Assembly (NCBI GenBank): GCA_011317545.1 | Contig: WUJK01000011.1 | Coordinates: 1,565,501 to 1,629,500, forward strand | DNA length: 64,000 nt | Direction of reading: 5' to 3' | From: Coniella vitis | Taxonomy: Eukaryota; Ascomycota; Sordariomycetes; Diaporthales; Schizoparmaceae | Part shown: positions 24,167 through 34,726 of the stretch, one piece after another | Position numbering within the stretch: position 1 is the first letter of the stretch | How the letters are laid out: every line of letters begins with the position of its first letter | Notes under the pieces: model-generated | What the model was told of the DNA's origin: nothing | The model's database searches: none | Seen by the model: only the letters and a program-made list of their open reading frames with translations | Program-made: the position numbers and the translations under genes

Positions 24167-24171
24167 TATAT

Positions 24172-25989
24172 TCTCTAAATACTTTAAGTTTATCTTTATC
24201 TAATCTATAAATAGGAAAGAACTTTAGTTATTCTCCTTCTTTAAATAGGATCTTATAATCGTATAAGCCGTACTCTAATAGGCTATTATCGAATTTTCCT
24301 TAAAATAGTTTTATAAACTTCCGATACTCTTCTAATATACCGGAGAGGTTTTTAAATATATCTTCGTCTTATATAATTACTATTATAAGGAGATATCGTT
24401 ATATATACTTAGTTCCTTCTTAAACTTATTATAATAATATATCCTATTATCTATAAAATCCTATTATATTATATCCTAATCTATTATATCCCTTATTCTA
24501 TTAGATATTAACTATTATTAGATCCTTTTCTATAAGCTATCGAGGTTTATTATATCCTAGGGTAACTATCGTTTTAACTCTTCTCGATTTAGAGGTATAT
24601 ATAAATTCGTTTAAGCCCCTATTATCTAGGTATTATTTAGTAACTAAATCTAATCCTACGCCTTTAATTATAACCGCTTCTTAGGTATCCGCTTTATCCT
24701 ATAAAATATAATTATTAGTTTAATCGATTCGAGGATTTTCCTTTCTTAATTATAATATACCTAAAATCAGCTTATATTATACGGTATCTATAATATCGAA
24801 GTTTATTAGTATTATATATTTATAAATTATAACTAATAATTAATTAGATTTTATATCGATAATACTTTAGTTATAAACGACTTTTATACCTTCTATAATA
24901 TTAAGTTTATAGGGTTCTATTTTCTTTTTCTAAGGTATCTATTCTCTATTAATAACGCTTAGGGATATAAAGTTTCCTTATACTCCGCTATTTAGGAGTA
25001 TTATATAGTTTTTATTATTAATTTATACTACGATTTTTAAATATTCGTATATTAAGCTATCTATCGTATAGAGGGATTTTACTGTAAATCCTAATCGCTT
25101 ATTATCCCTTATAAGCGATTCTTACCTTTTAGGTTCTACTATTCTTATTATACTCTAAGGGCTACTATTTATACTAAGTTCTTAGCTTATTATATTCTAT
25201 ATTATATACTTATTATAGCTTATCGCTATAAGTATACTTAATTTTCTTCTTCGGTATATAGAGTTTATACTCCGGGCTAACTATCTTTAAGGTTATAATA
25301 GATATACGCTTTATCCGCTAGGTATTCTATATAATCGGCGCGCTTATAGAAGCTATAATACGTAGGTTCTATATATACGGGCTTTATAAGCTTTTCCCTT
25401 TATTTCTATTCGTATATTCTATACTAATCGAGCGCTTTTTCCTACGCGTAAAGTATATACTAGGGTATTATATATTAGTACTATTTTACTTACCGTATAG
25501 TATATTTATAGGGGGTATTATATATAAGGCTAATATTAGCGTAGTTTCCCCTTATTCTAAATACTTTATAATAGTTACTATTATTATTATTATAAGCGAT
25601 AATACTATATCTTATCTTACGCGTAGGGAACTATTCGTTAATTACTTTATATTTAAAGTATTATCTATAATTATATATAATATAGGTAAACTATATAATT
25701 TAATAATACTTTTTATAAAGGTAATTAATTTATACGTCTTCCTATATAAGGGGGGTTTCGTCTTAATAAATTATTATCCTAAATAGTTCTCTAAGTATAA
25801 TACCGTAGATAAGGTAGTATACGTCTCCTTTATCGATATCTTCGTCTATAGAGCTTTCTAATTCTAAGCTCGTTTCTTCGTTAATAGTTTAGGCGTTAAT
25901 ACTCCGACCGATACTAAGCGTTTCCTATTATTCCGTAATTTCCGTAATATTACTTTATAAAATATCTATTTCGTTAGGTAGTTTATACC
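24172..25989 (-). pseudogene. E1 pol relic: protease to RT entry
   Basis: Minus-strand E1 interior between E3 and TRIM A. Next to the E3 TSD it reads DKLKVFREYI, continuing as DKNLKKGYIKP across the E3 insertion point. The protease region further right is too decayed to delimit. Confidence 0.6.
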
Positions 25990-26502
25990 TATAACGGGCT
26001 AGCCCCTATAAAGCTCTAGGAATTAACTAGCGTTTTATAGCCGTCTCCGATATATATATAGAACCTTTCGCTTAAGGCAAAAGGTATATAATCTTCTAAA
26101 TACGTTTTAGAAGATCTAGTTAACTTATTAGGTATATCGGGCGAAGGTAATATTATAAGTAGGCCTATAATATTACCTCCCTTCCTCCTCTAATAATATC
26201 GGACCCCTAAAGCTTACCTACGATATTACTTTATAAGCCGAAGTTTATACGGAAGGGGTATCTAAGACTTTTAATATTCCGTAGCTCGAACTTATAACCT
26301 TAGGTTTATTTAGAAAATATATAACGGGCTAGCCCCTATAGGGCTCTAGGAATTAACTAGCGTCCTACGGCTATCTCCGATATATATACGGAACCTTTCG
26401 CTTAAGGTAAAAGGTATATAATCTTCTAAATACGTTTTAGAAGATCTAGTTAACTTATTAAGCACGTCGGGCAAAGGCAATATTATAGGTAGGCCTATAA
26501 TA
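25990..26502 (-). mobile_element. TRIM A: 513-bp miniature LTR element
   Basis: Two 183-bp terminal direct repeats (25990-26172 and 26320-26502) surround a 147-bp non-coding core. Termini read TATAACGGGC...GGCCTATAATA; the TSD ATACC is at 25985-25989 and 26503-26507. The pyrimidine tract CCTCCCTTCCTCCTC just inside the left repeat is a polypurine tract on the minus strand, giving the orientation. This fits the definition of a TRIM: LTRs, PPT and no coding capacity. It sits inside E1. Confidence 0.88.
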
Positions 26503-26507
26503 ATACC

Positions 26508-27626
26508 CTTTTATATCGCGCTAGTAGGGGTATTCTCTAATAAGCTAGGCTTATTATTCTATTACTAGTCTTTTAAATAAACCGTTATCCGTTAGGAGAG
26601 GCGTTCTCTAGGTAACTATAATTTATTATTCCTTATAAGGTTTCTAAGGGAATTATCCTAAGCTTTACTTTACCGAGAGGTACGTTATATAATTATCCTT
26701 ATAATAGAAGGTCTAGTTAAGAAGTTTATAATCGGAGTCGTCCGATATTTACTCTAAAAGCTAGTTTTAGCTAAGAGTAGAGTCTATAGTCTCGCGTATT
26801 ATAATATTAGCTTATCGTCCTTCGGGGATTTTCTTAAATTCTCTAGGTTTCTTAGGTTATCGGTATTCTTATATAAAGTAGCCTATCTTACTATAATTAA
26901 AGTATTCCTTACTTATAGGTTTATATTAAGCTATATCGAGCTTTATAGGACCTAAGTATATTATACCGCTAATTACCGTACCTTATTACTAGAAGCTACG
27001 GTTAATTATCTATTAAATTCGCTATCTTATATTAATATAATTCCTCTATATAATATAACTTCCTCCTTTCTTGCTTTTCTCTATATATCTTTCGTAGAAA
27101 CGGTTATCGATACGAATAGCGTTATTACTAAATATTATAAAGTTTTTAAGCTAATCCTACTTAGAGATTTCGTCTTTAACCTTATCCTTAAATCCTTTAT
27201 AATAGTATTCTATAAGGTTCTTATCTTCCTAAAGGAGGTATATTAAGAGTTACTTAAAGCGGACCGTATAAGCTAAAGCAGACTTATTCTACTTAAGTTT
27301 TATAAGTTATTATACTATAATCCGTTCTTCGTTAGGATTACTAAATATTTCCTTAAGGATATATTCGAATCCTACGAATAAATCGAATATATTCTTAGTA
27401 GTTATCTTACGTTAATCGAGATTACCTAGGTATTTAATATAATTATAAAGCAAGGGTTTATACTAAATAAATACGTCCTTTTCGAATTATATACCGGCTA
27501 GGATAACTTTATCGGGTTTAGTAGTAAATTAAGCTATATTATATAGGAAGTACGCTTTATAATAGGTAAGGAACCCTTAAAGCGTCTTTTAATTACCGTC
27601 GTATATAGTAGGTTTATCTATCTTAT
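26508..27626 (-). pseudogene. E1 gag relic
   Basis: The minus strand carries a zinc knuckle at 26863-26904 with perfect CX2CX4HX4C spacing, in which the Cys and His codons now read TAC/TAT (Tyr). Upstream (to the right) is the presumed capsid part, too degraded to delimit. The segment lies between the two TRIM insertions. Confidence 0.65.
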
Positions 27627-28139
27627 TATTATAAGCCTACCTATAATATTGCCTTCGCCCGATATACCTAATAAGTTAACTAGATCTTCTAAAATATATT
27701 TAGAAGATTATATACCTTTTACCTTAAGCGAAAGGTTCCGTATATACGTCGGAGATAGCCGTAGGATGCTAGTTAATTCCTAGAGCCCTATAAGGGCTAG
27801 CCCGTTATATATCTTTTAAATAAACCTAAGGTTATAAGTTCGAGCTACGGAATACTAAAAGTCTTAGATACCCCTTCTATATAAACTTCGGCTTATAAAG
27901 TAACGTTACGGGTAAGCTTTAAGGGTCTAACGTTATTAGAGGAGGAAGGGAGGTAATATTATAAGCCTACCTATAATATTACCTTCGCCCGATATACCTA
28001 ATAAGTTAACTAGATCTTCTAAAACGTATTTAGAAGATTATATACCTTTTGCCTTAAGCGAAAGGTTCCGTATATATATCGGAGACGGCTATAGGACGCT
28101 AGTTAATTCCTAGAGCCCTATAGGGGCTAGCCCGTTATA
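27627..28139 (+). mobile_element. TRIM B: 513-bp miniature LTR element, inverted copy
   Basis: Same family and same length as TRIM A but in opposite orientation: 183-bp repeats at 27627-27809 and 27957-28139, a 147-bp core, and TSD CTTAT at 27622-27626 and 28140-28144. The purine tract AGAGGAGGAAGGGAGG directly precedes the right repeat. The core contains GTTCGAG, a weak B-box-like element. Different TSDs show that the two copies inserted independently. Confidence 0.88.
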
Positions 28140-28427
28140 CTTATAGCTGTTACCGGTATTTTAAATAATAGGCGCTAGGGGTATAGCGGCTATAGCTTAG
28201 TATTATTCGAGCTGCTAAGCCTGCTTACGGATAGTATAATTCTGCTGCTCCTAGTTCTACTAGAGTATAGCGAGTTATTAGGTAAATTCGATTAATTAGT
28301 ATATTATATCTTCCTAAGTTATAACCTAGTAATATCCTTTACCTAAAGTAAACGGGGTAGGAGTTTAATAAGCTATTATTATACTTAATATTACCTAAGA
28401 GGTATATATAAACCGTCCTAAATAAGA

Positions 28428-28916
28428 GTTATAAAAATATAATAATCCTTACCTAAATCCCGGATTCTAGAAGTACTTATAAGTTATATATTAGTAGGTA
28501 GGGAAGTATTACCTTTAAATCTTCGTACGTTATCGAGTAATATTAAGTATTATAAGTAATTAAGAGGGATTACCCTATTATATAAAATAATACTTAGATT
28601 TATAACTAAAGATTATAAGGAAAACTATCTAATAGCTAGGAAAACTATCGTCCTTATATCCTTCCGTTATTCTATATTGAATTCCCTATTTAACCTTAGA
28701 TTATTTGGATTATCTCGCGATCCTAATAATCCGATTCTGCTAGATTATCTAATAATCTTAATAATCTATTCCTAATTAGTTTATATAATCCTAACCCTGA
28801 TTATATTATCCGTATTCCTTATATAAGAGATCCCTATCGGTCCGTTAAGGTTCCGATTTGCTGGCATATAGTTGCGCTGGCCTGTTCCTGTGACCTGTAT
28901 GACCGTGGGTTATAAC
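28428..28916 (-). repeat. E1 right LTR (5' LTR)
   Basis: Direct repeat with 5432-5912, slightly longer owing to an AT-rich insertion near 28435. From about 28675 outward it keeps TG/CA (TTGAATT, TTTGGATT, GATTTGCTGGCATATAG) where the left copy has TA. Followed by AACAG. Confidence 0.88.
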
Positions 28917-29669
28917 AACAGTTTATTAGGACCAACTGAGCAAAGCGATGATGGCGATAGATTCCAGGCTCGCTGTTGCTGCCCCCAGTTGCCCTTGCGG
29001 CACAGAATGTTGTTATTATCAATCAGAGTGATGGCACTGGATCATCCACGTATTGACGCTTAATATAGGCTGCTTCTCGTGCCCAGACGATATTGTTGAC
29101 AGTAATGACAGCACCTTTACGGATCTGAGCTGCACTTTAGAGTAAACACAGCTATATATTGTGTGGCCCGAGGTTAAGGATGTTCGCATGCAACCCAGCC
29201 TGCTTGTAATATGACTACTTTAATGGTAATCGGGGTAGCCTTGGATACCCGTTTGTGTTCTGGATATACCTAGCCGTATTGATATCGTTGATGTTACCGT
29301 TTAATACCGTTTGAATATATCGGCTCTCTGTTCCTGATGACTCTGCTGTCCCTGGTAATTACTTTCGTAAGACGGCAATCTCGCGCCGAAGAAGGCAGCC
29401 GGCTACTCAAAAGCAAGACTTGTCGACTCCTCTGTCTGCAGTCTCTTGATGTAATTTGGTCTATTCTTGCCTCACTGACAACATCCTCCAAGCTACACAA
29501 GAGGGTGTGTTTGAATGTTTGGCTAGTAAATTTGCGGTCGTGCCTGACACGTCAGATATACTCTCTTGATACAAATCTGAGAGAAGCTTTCTAATTTGAT
29601 TTCCAGCGTAGATGATAATAGCATACTAACGTATTCGCAACTTATACCCAAGTCTTTCACATAATAACG
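28917..29669. other. Intergenic, right flank of the retrotransposon nest
   Basis: Normal base composition resumes after the E1 LTR. No gene supported; short open frames lack family features. It probably contains the 3' end of the methyltransferase transcript. Confidence 0.55.
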
Positions 29670-30704
29670 TCACCTTCTCCGCCCTAATACCGTCGCAGCC
29701 GGCCAAATCAGCTCGAATGAGCCCCCCTTTCTCTCCTTGATCAGCTTCTCAAAGCTCTTGAAGGCGTCCGTCTCCCACAACCGTCCGTCCATGACGAATG
29801 CCTCGTAGCCCAGCGTCTGGAAGAACTCCTTGAGTTGCTCGACGGTATACCCCTTCCTGCTCCACCAGTCATCGTTGTCCACCAACTCAACGTCTTCCTC
29901 CCCGCGCACCGCAACGGCAGGCTCGCCGTAATGCGCCCACGTCGAATCCCGCAACGGCCACTTGCCGTCGCGCGGCAGGTTGGCTGTCCTCCGATGCACA
30001 GTCTGCCAGCTGGCGGGATCAAAGGGCACATAGTCCAGGCCCACCGAGAGGTTCCTGTACGCGCGAGCCCTGACGGACTGGGTGCGGTCCTTTTGCGCAT
30101 CGAGAGCGTCCTGGAAGCGTCTGCGCTGCTCAAAGACTTGTGCCAGTGCCTCTGCTGCTTCGTCGTCATCCTTGATGGTCGGCTGGGGGTACACCACGGC
30201 GCCGAACGTGCCACCCGAGCGCAGAGTCTGCGCAACAGTGCCCATGGCCGCGTCAATGTCCGTCCAGTGGATGCTCGCGCACGCAATCAGCATGTCGACC
30301 GAGTGGGGCGCCACGCCCGGGAACGCCTCTTCGGCCGGGCCGCAGTGGAAGTGGAACTCGATCCCCGGGTAGCTCGCGGCCGTGAAGTTCTTCCTGGCCG
30401 CGGCTAGGTTGTCCTCGTTGGGGTCCGAGAGGTAGACGTGCTTGATGTTTTGCTGCTGCTTCTTCTTCACATCTCCTTCGCGCAAACGCCGTGCTGCGGC
30501 AACGGCGAGGAGTCCTGCGGCACCGACGCCGCCGCCGGTGCCGACGTCCATGAGGCTGTCCAGGGGCCCTTGGTGGAAGTCGAGCCATGCTGTCCACATG
30601 GACTCTGGGTACGAGGGCCGGAAACGGGCATAGTGGTCCCAGTTGTCGGTTTTGACGGAGAACACAAAGGCGTTGTTCTTGGTGCCGCCGTTGTCTATCG
30701 TCAT
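29670..30704 (-). CDS. Class I SAM-dependent methyltransferase (crg1/TMT1-like)
   Basis: Single exon, 344 aa from the ATG at 30704; an in-frame non-ATG extension was rejected because the family begins close to the FSVKTDNWDHYARFRPSYP segment (residues 15-33). Motif I is LMDVGTGGGVGAAG (51-64), the acidic SAM-ribose motif is YLSDPN (91-96), and the post-II segment is SVDMLIACASIHWTDI (135-150), similar to trans-aconitate/crg1-type methyltransferases. The YARFRPSYP start and the HW-D motif support this subgroup, which methylates small carboxylic acids or related compounds in the cytosol. The substrate is not readable. It flanks the RIP block, yet its codons look normal, so RIP did not spread here. 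Confidence 0.82.
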   Translation of the reverse strand: MTIDNGGTKNNAFVFSVKTDNWDHYARFRPSYPESMWTAWLDFHQGPLDSLMDVGTGGGVGAAGLLAVAAARRLREGDVKKKQQQNIKHVYLSDPNEDNLAAARKNFTAASYPGIEFHFHCGPAEEAFPGVAPHSVDMLIACASIHWTDIDAAMGTVAQTLRSGGTFGAVVYPQPTIKDDDEAAEALAQVFEQRRRFQDALDAQKDRTQSVRARAYRNLSVGLDYVPFDPASWQTVHRRTANLPRDGKWPLRDSTWAHYGEPAVAVRGEEDVELVDNDDWWSRKGYTVEQLKEFFQTLGYEAFVMDGRLWETDAFKSFEKLIKERKGGSFELIWPAATVLGRRR

Positions 30705-32035
30705 GGTGGGCTTGTGCTGTCCTTTTGCTGTTCTCGGTTTCTCTAGCGGAGAGAGGGATGGGAAACAGGATAATGAGCCTGTGAGATGAGATGGCGAGTG
30801 ATGGTCAGAGTGAGCCGTCCACTTGCAAATTGGTGTGTGTGTGATTTCTCTTTCTTGCTCAGTGGTCAATAATGAGTTTGGGAGACGAAGACATATGTAC
30901 TATGTAATTTGAATAAGAACAAACACGGTAACTGGTGGAGTGTGTATACTCGGGCAAACAAAATCTCAAAGCAGCCCGCCCCCTAGTACTCATCAGCACT
31001 TCCGCAAACAGTAAATGCTCATTGGCAGTGACACGAGTACAGACAGGGCACGGTACGAGCCGAGAATCTTAATCTGCTCATCTCATCGCTTACAGGACAG
31101 TATCGCCGCACTGTGAGATCTGTTAAGACCCCCCTTGTGAGCAGAATACCATAAAAAAAAAAACTTGCTCAAAGCAAAGTGCAAACTGCAGGTCAGCAAA
31201 GCAAAAAAGCAAAAGCACAGACAGACTTGGCTCAACTGAGAAAACTTGCTCAAATGATCTGCGTTGCTGTACTATGTAAAGTAGCATATGCTGCGAATGT
31301 GGAGAAGGCTGATGCGAAACGCCAAGGCGATGTTGATGAAACATTGAGACTTGACTGGTTCCGTGGTATTCACGGGCCCAATAGTGCATCTTAACCGAAC
31401 CGCTGGCTCGTGGGCAAAGTCGTGTTGAGCACACTATGAGGCCGAGTGTCTGTTCTCCATATCAAGGGCCTTGAAAGTAGGGAATGAACAAACCACCGTC
31501 TCTTAGAATCCGACATCTGAGTTCGCTTGCCGAGACATTATACTTGTCTTTACTTTGGACAGAGGCGTGCCTCACTATTTAGAAAGGAAGTATTTTGAAT
31601 AAACAGGTGATGGGTGTTTCTTCCACAGCCAGAGTGCCTCGATAGAATGTGTAGAAGCACTCATCATGCGATAAGAATATGCACTTATGGTCAAATAAGA
31701 AGCCTTGGTCCAGAACCTCTTGAATAACAGTGATACATGTCTATATATGCCGCGCTTCCTATTCCAGTCTGAGCTGCCAATATGCTGCCAACTTGTAGCT
31801 TTGGCAACGCGAAAGATACAAAATGTAAACTAGATTGTCAGTCTTGGTTTGTATTTTGGCGATTCAACAGATACTTCGTTGTGGAAGCTCAAAAAGTCAG
31901 CCCTTGGGCGGATGTTCGCGGCGCGGACTCTTCAGGACGAACATAAATCTTGTGTAATAGAATTACTTCTATAAAGTCTTTCCCGTCTGCTACCTCCTTC
32001 GTAGTTCTAAATAAGAACCCCAGACAACAGAACGT
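30705..32035. other. Intergenic, methyltransferase promoter and BNR gene 3' end
   Basis: 1.33 kb without a supported gene. It includes a short A-run near 31154 and scattered low-complexity purine stretches. The open frames on both strands here have no recognisable features. Confidence 0.5.
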
Positions 32036-33562
32036 TCACTCTAGTCCCTCCAAATTGAAGTCAAGAAGAACAACATTGCGCTTGCTTCCCGAACCATCCG
32101 CAGATTTCTTTGTATAAACCGACAACACATTGTCTGATTCCAAACGCGGTCCATCCACAAGCGGCTCTCCTGTGAGGCCGGTTCCGAGCCAGATCTCTTC
32201 ATAACTTGTATACTCATCGAGCTTGGTGGCCTGTAGTATCCTCAACGTTGGGGTAGTCGTCTCTGGCAGAATGAAGAGCAGTCTGTTGTCTCTGGTCACA
32301 GCTAAGCGGCCTCGCCTCGGTCCGTCAATAGCACGAACGGCTCTCGATGTCCAAGATCCTGGGGGTTGCCGCACGTTAGATCTTGTTACCTCTCACTCGC
32401 GACAACACGCACCATCTGTAGCAAAGAGATCGTTACCTTCTGGGGAGCGATGGTAATGCATCCACAAATGCCTTCCATCCAGCACCTGTCGGTTCAGGAC
32501 GTGCACGCCGCCACTGCGATCCACCACCTGCGCCTCCTGGTTCATCAGTCCGCTGCCCTTGGGAACCTCCACCGCCACAATCCCCTCGGCGCCATTCGCA
32601 ATCGTCTGCCCCCGCCGCAGGTCCGCAATCACTTTGCCTCCCCCGTTTCGCCACGTATACCCCAAGTCCTCCGAGTAGGCGTAGCAGATATCGTGGTTGT
32701 TCTCCGCCCCGTTCGGCCCCGCCTGCTGCTTGTGCTTCGTGTCTGCCGGGTCCTCCCACCCTGCATACCAGACGAACCCGCGGTAGACCCACGTGACGTG
32801 CAGTACATTGCGGCGCGGGTCAAAGTCCCAGCCGTGCACGTACGGGTTGCTCTGGACGCCCGTGAGCGGCGTGCCGGCAAACTCCCAGAAGCCCGTGGCG
32901 GCGCGGTACAGGTACAGGTGGTCGGATCCCAGCCCTGCTTTGCCGTCGCGGAGGGACATGAAGAGGACCCCCGGGCCGAGGCTCCCCAGGCGGGGGTATG
33001 TCACGTAGCCAAAGTGTCTGTGGCTGCTGGGGAGGCCGGGCAGGTAGTCCAGTGTGGGGGTGAAGAGGCTCGCAGTCCATTGGTAGGCGGCGGGGTCTTG
33101 CGCGAGGCCGCGTGCGGAATGGCGATAACGAAGGCTGTTGTGCGTTTGTTAGTTTCTTTTGGATGAACTCGGCTGGGCTGGGCTGGGCTTATGTGGTGGT
33201 TTCGAGGCAAGATGAGCATGGGAAAAGCCAACCTACACGTCGCAATGGTGGTCGTATGAGAGATGAATAGTGCCATCGCCATGGCATATACCCAACTGCA
33301 CTGTATTGTGGCCGTCGTCCGTGGTCTGCGGATAGTCTTCAAACACAACCGTCTCGACGGGCCCATTGGGAAGTTTTCTCCGAGACAGGTGGACAAACAG
33401 CGGCTCCTCGTCTGCTGACGCTCTGCTGCTGCTGTAATAAACAGCGTACTGCCAGCCGTTGAAGGTGGTCACGGCATCCTGCTGGAATGCATAGCCATTG
33501 ATGGCATGCCTTCTGTGGGATGGGTCAGGGCCCAGCACGGTGGTGGTTGGCTCGTTCAGCAT
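32036..33562 (-). CDS. BNR_4 (BNR repeat-containing) family protein
   Basis: Three exons on the minus strand: 33562-33237, 33134-32413 and 32358-32036, spliced length 456 aa. Junctions recreate SYDHHCDVLRYRHSA (intron 1) and LFATDGSWTSRAVR (intron 2). Motifs typical of the family are INGYAFQQDAVTTFNGWQYAVYY near the start, GTIHLSYDHH, the repeated W-D/T-WVYRGF blades and SEDLGYTWRNGGG. These proteins form beta-propellers and include polysaccharide-acting or uncharacterised secreted proteins. The ATG at 33562 gives no signal peptide. An upstream exon encoding one is possible but could not be found, so the N-terminus is uncertain. Its function is not established. Confidence 0.75.
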
Positions 33563-34726
33563 TTTCCTTCGCTTGCAGGCCACGCTAGATGTCTTCTTCG
33601 TGAGAGACGACGAAGCTTTGGGTTTGGCTCCTAAATACCGACGGTCCCGAGGAGAACTGACTGTAGCTCGTCCCAAGTTTAGTATTGGCAACGAATGTTC
33701 GCCTCTGTGATGATGTAGAGGGGATGCTCAGGACTTTGGTTCCACCTCGCAATGCGTTCAGCTTGGAATCGTCAAAACGCCAGTAAAATGGTGCTTCTGA
33801 TGCTGATCGAGTCCTTTACCGAGAAACCTGAAACCACAGATGCGGTGAATATAAGTTTGTGAGCACAAAATCTTGCTATTATGAGGTTTCTCGCATAATT
33901 CAAGTGAGGGGTAAAACAGTACGCAAGTATGTCCTGTTCAGCGAGCGTGTGTTTGTATATCCAACCGCAAATGCTAGCAAATGATGGTTTCTTCCCTCCA
34001 ACAATCTCTGTGGAATCATGTCAAAGATTTCATTTTATGACAGCAACTTGATCCCGTTGAGGAATGCTGTTTGCAGAGTTCCTTCAGCCCGCAGTTTGTC
34101 ATCGCATGTCACTCGTGCGGCGCGCAAAGGAGAAACGATACCACTGTGTTCGGCCTACAAAGACCCGAGCGCTTGGAGACAAGTCCCTCCGCACGGATAA
34201 GTGTGGATCCTCAGATTTATATCCTTAGAATGCGAGCTTTTTATAACAATTCCCCAAGTTCGACGTTATGAAGGGTGAAGAAGCCTCGTTGATGGACCCG
34301 GCCGTGATATAAAGACTCATGAACGGCAATAATGAGTTTCTTGCTGTAGACGCACTTTAGTTATGCACAGAAGTATGCATCAAATAGAAAAAGAACAAAA
34401 CCAAACATTGACGCGGCCACCGAGCCATCAACGATGAGATGATCGTAACCTGAACAAAGAGTATCAATGAGAAGGCTGGGAAAAAGGAGCAGTCAAGGTA
34501 GAACCTGGATCACCAATACAGAGTCTGATGCAGATGTTTCCTTGTAAAGAGACAGCAAAGTATTAAGCAAGCAGATGCCACGGCCTTTGGCTGTTCAACA
34601 CTCTATCAAGTTATCTGGTGTCCAACTCTCGGGTATCCCAAGCACATTGCAGCTTCTGTTTTCAATGTACGATGTGCCTTTTGGGGCAACAGCAAATATC
34701 ACTCCCATAACGTGGTCAACTCCCTC
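33563..34726. other. Intergenic, upstream of BNR gene and downstream of NLR
   Basis: 1.16 kb with no supported gene. The open minus-strand frame continues past 33562 without an ATG until stops beyond 33691, so part may belong to an unseen first exon or leader of the BNR gene. Confidence 0.5.

Larger units (their letters stand above)
5432..28916 (-). mobile_element. E1: outer Ty3/gypsy LTR retrotransposon, RIP-degraded, hosting four insertions
   Basis: Two direct repeats of about 481-489 bp (5432-5912 and 28428-28916) bound the block. They begin GTTATAA and end TTATAAC (TTATAAT in the left copy), and are flanked by AACA (or AACAG) on both sides, a 4-5-bp TSD. Gag, RT and integrase relics lie on the minus strand, so the 5' LTR is the right-hand one. 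A purine tract, read on the minus strand, abuts the left LTR (about 5913-5930). Subtracting the four insertions with one TSD copy each leaves about 7,720 bp, a normal gypsy length. Interior segments are 5913-7170, 14632-16905, 24172-25989, 26508-27626 and 28145-28427. All frames are broken, mostly by Gln/Trp codons turned into stops, as expected from C-to-T change at CpA on both strands. No intact ORF above about 60 codons survives in the block. Confidence 0.88.

Noticed and set aside
25990..28139. Possible DNA transposon with long terminal inverted repeats, since the two 513-bp units face each other
   Set aside because: Each unit has its own direct terminal repeats, purine tract and a different 5-bp TSD, so they are two independent insertions.
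5913..28427. Search for host genes inside the AT-rich block
   Set aside because: All recognisable coding signal belongs to retroelement gag/pol or their antisense ORFs, and every frame is closed by RIP-type stops.
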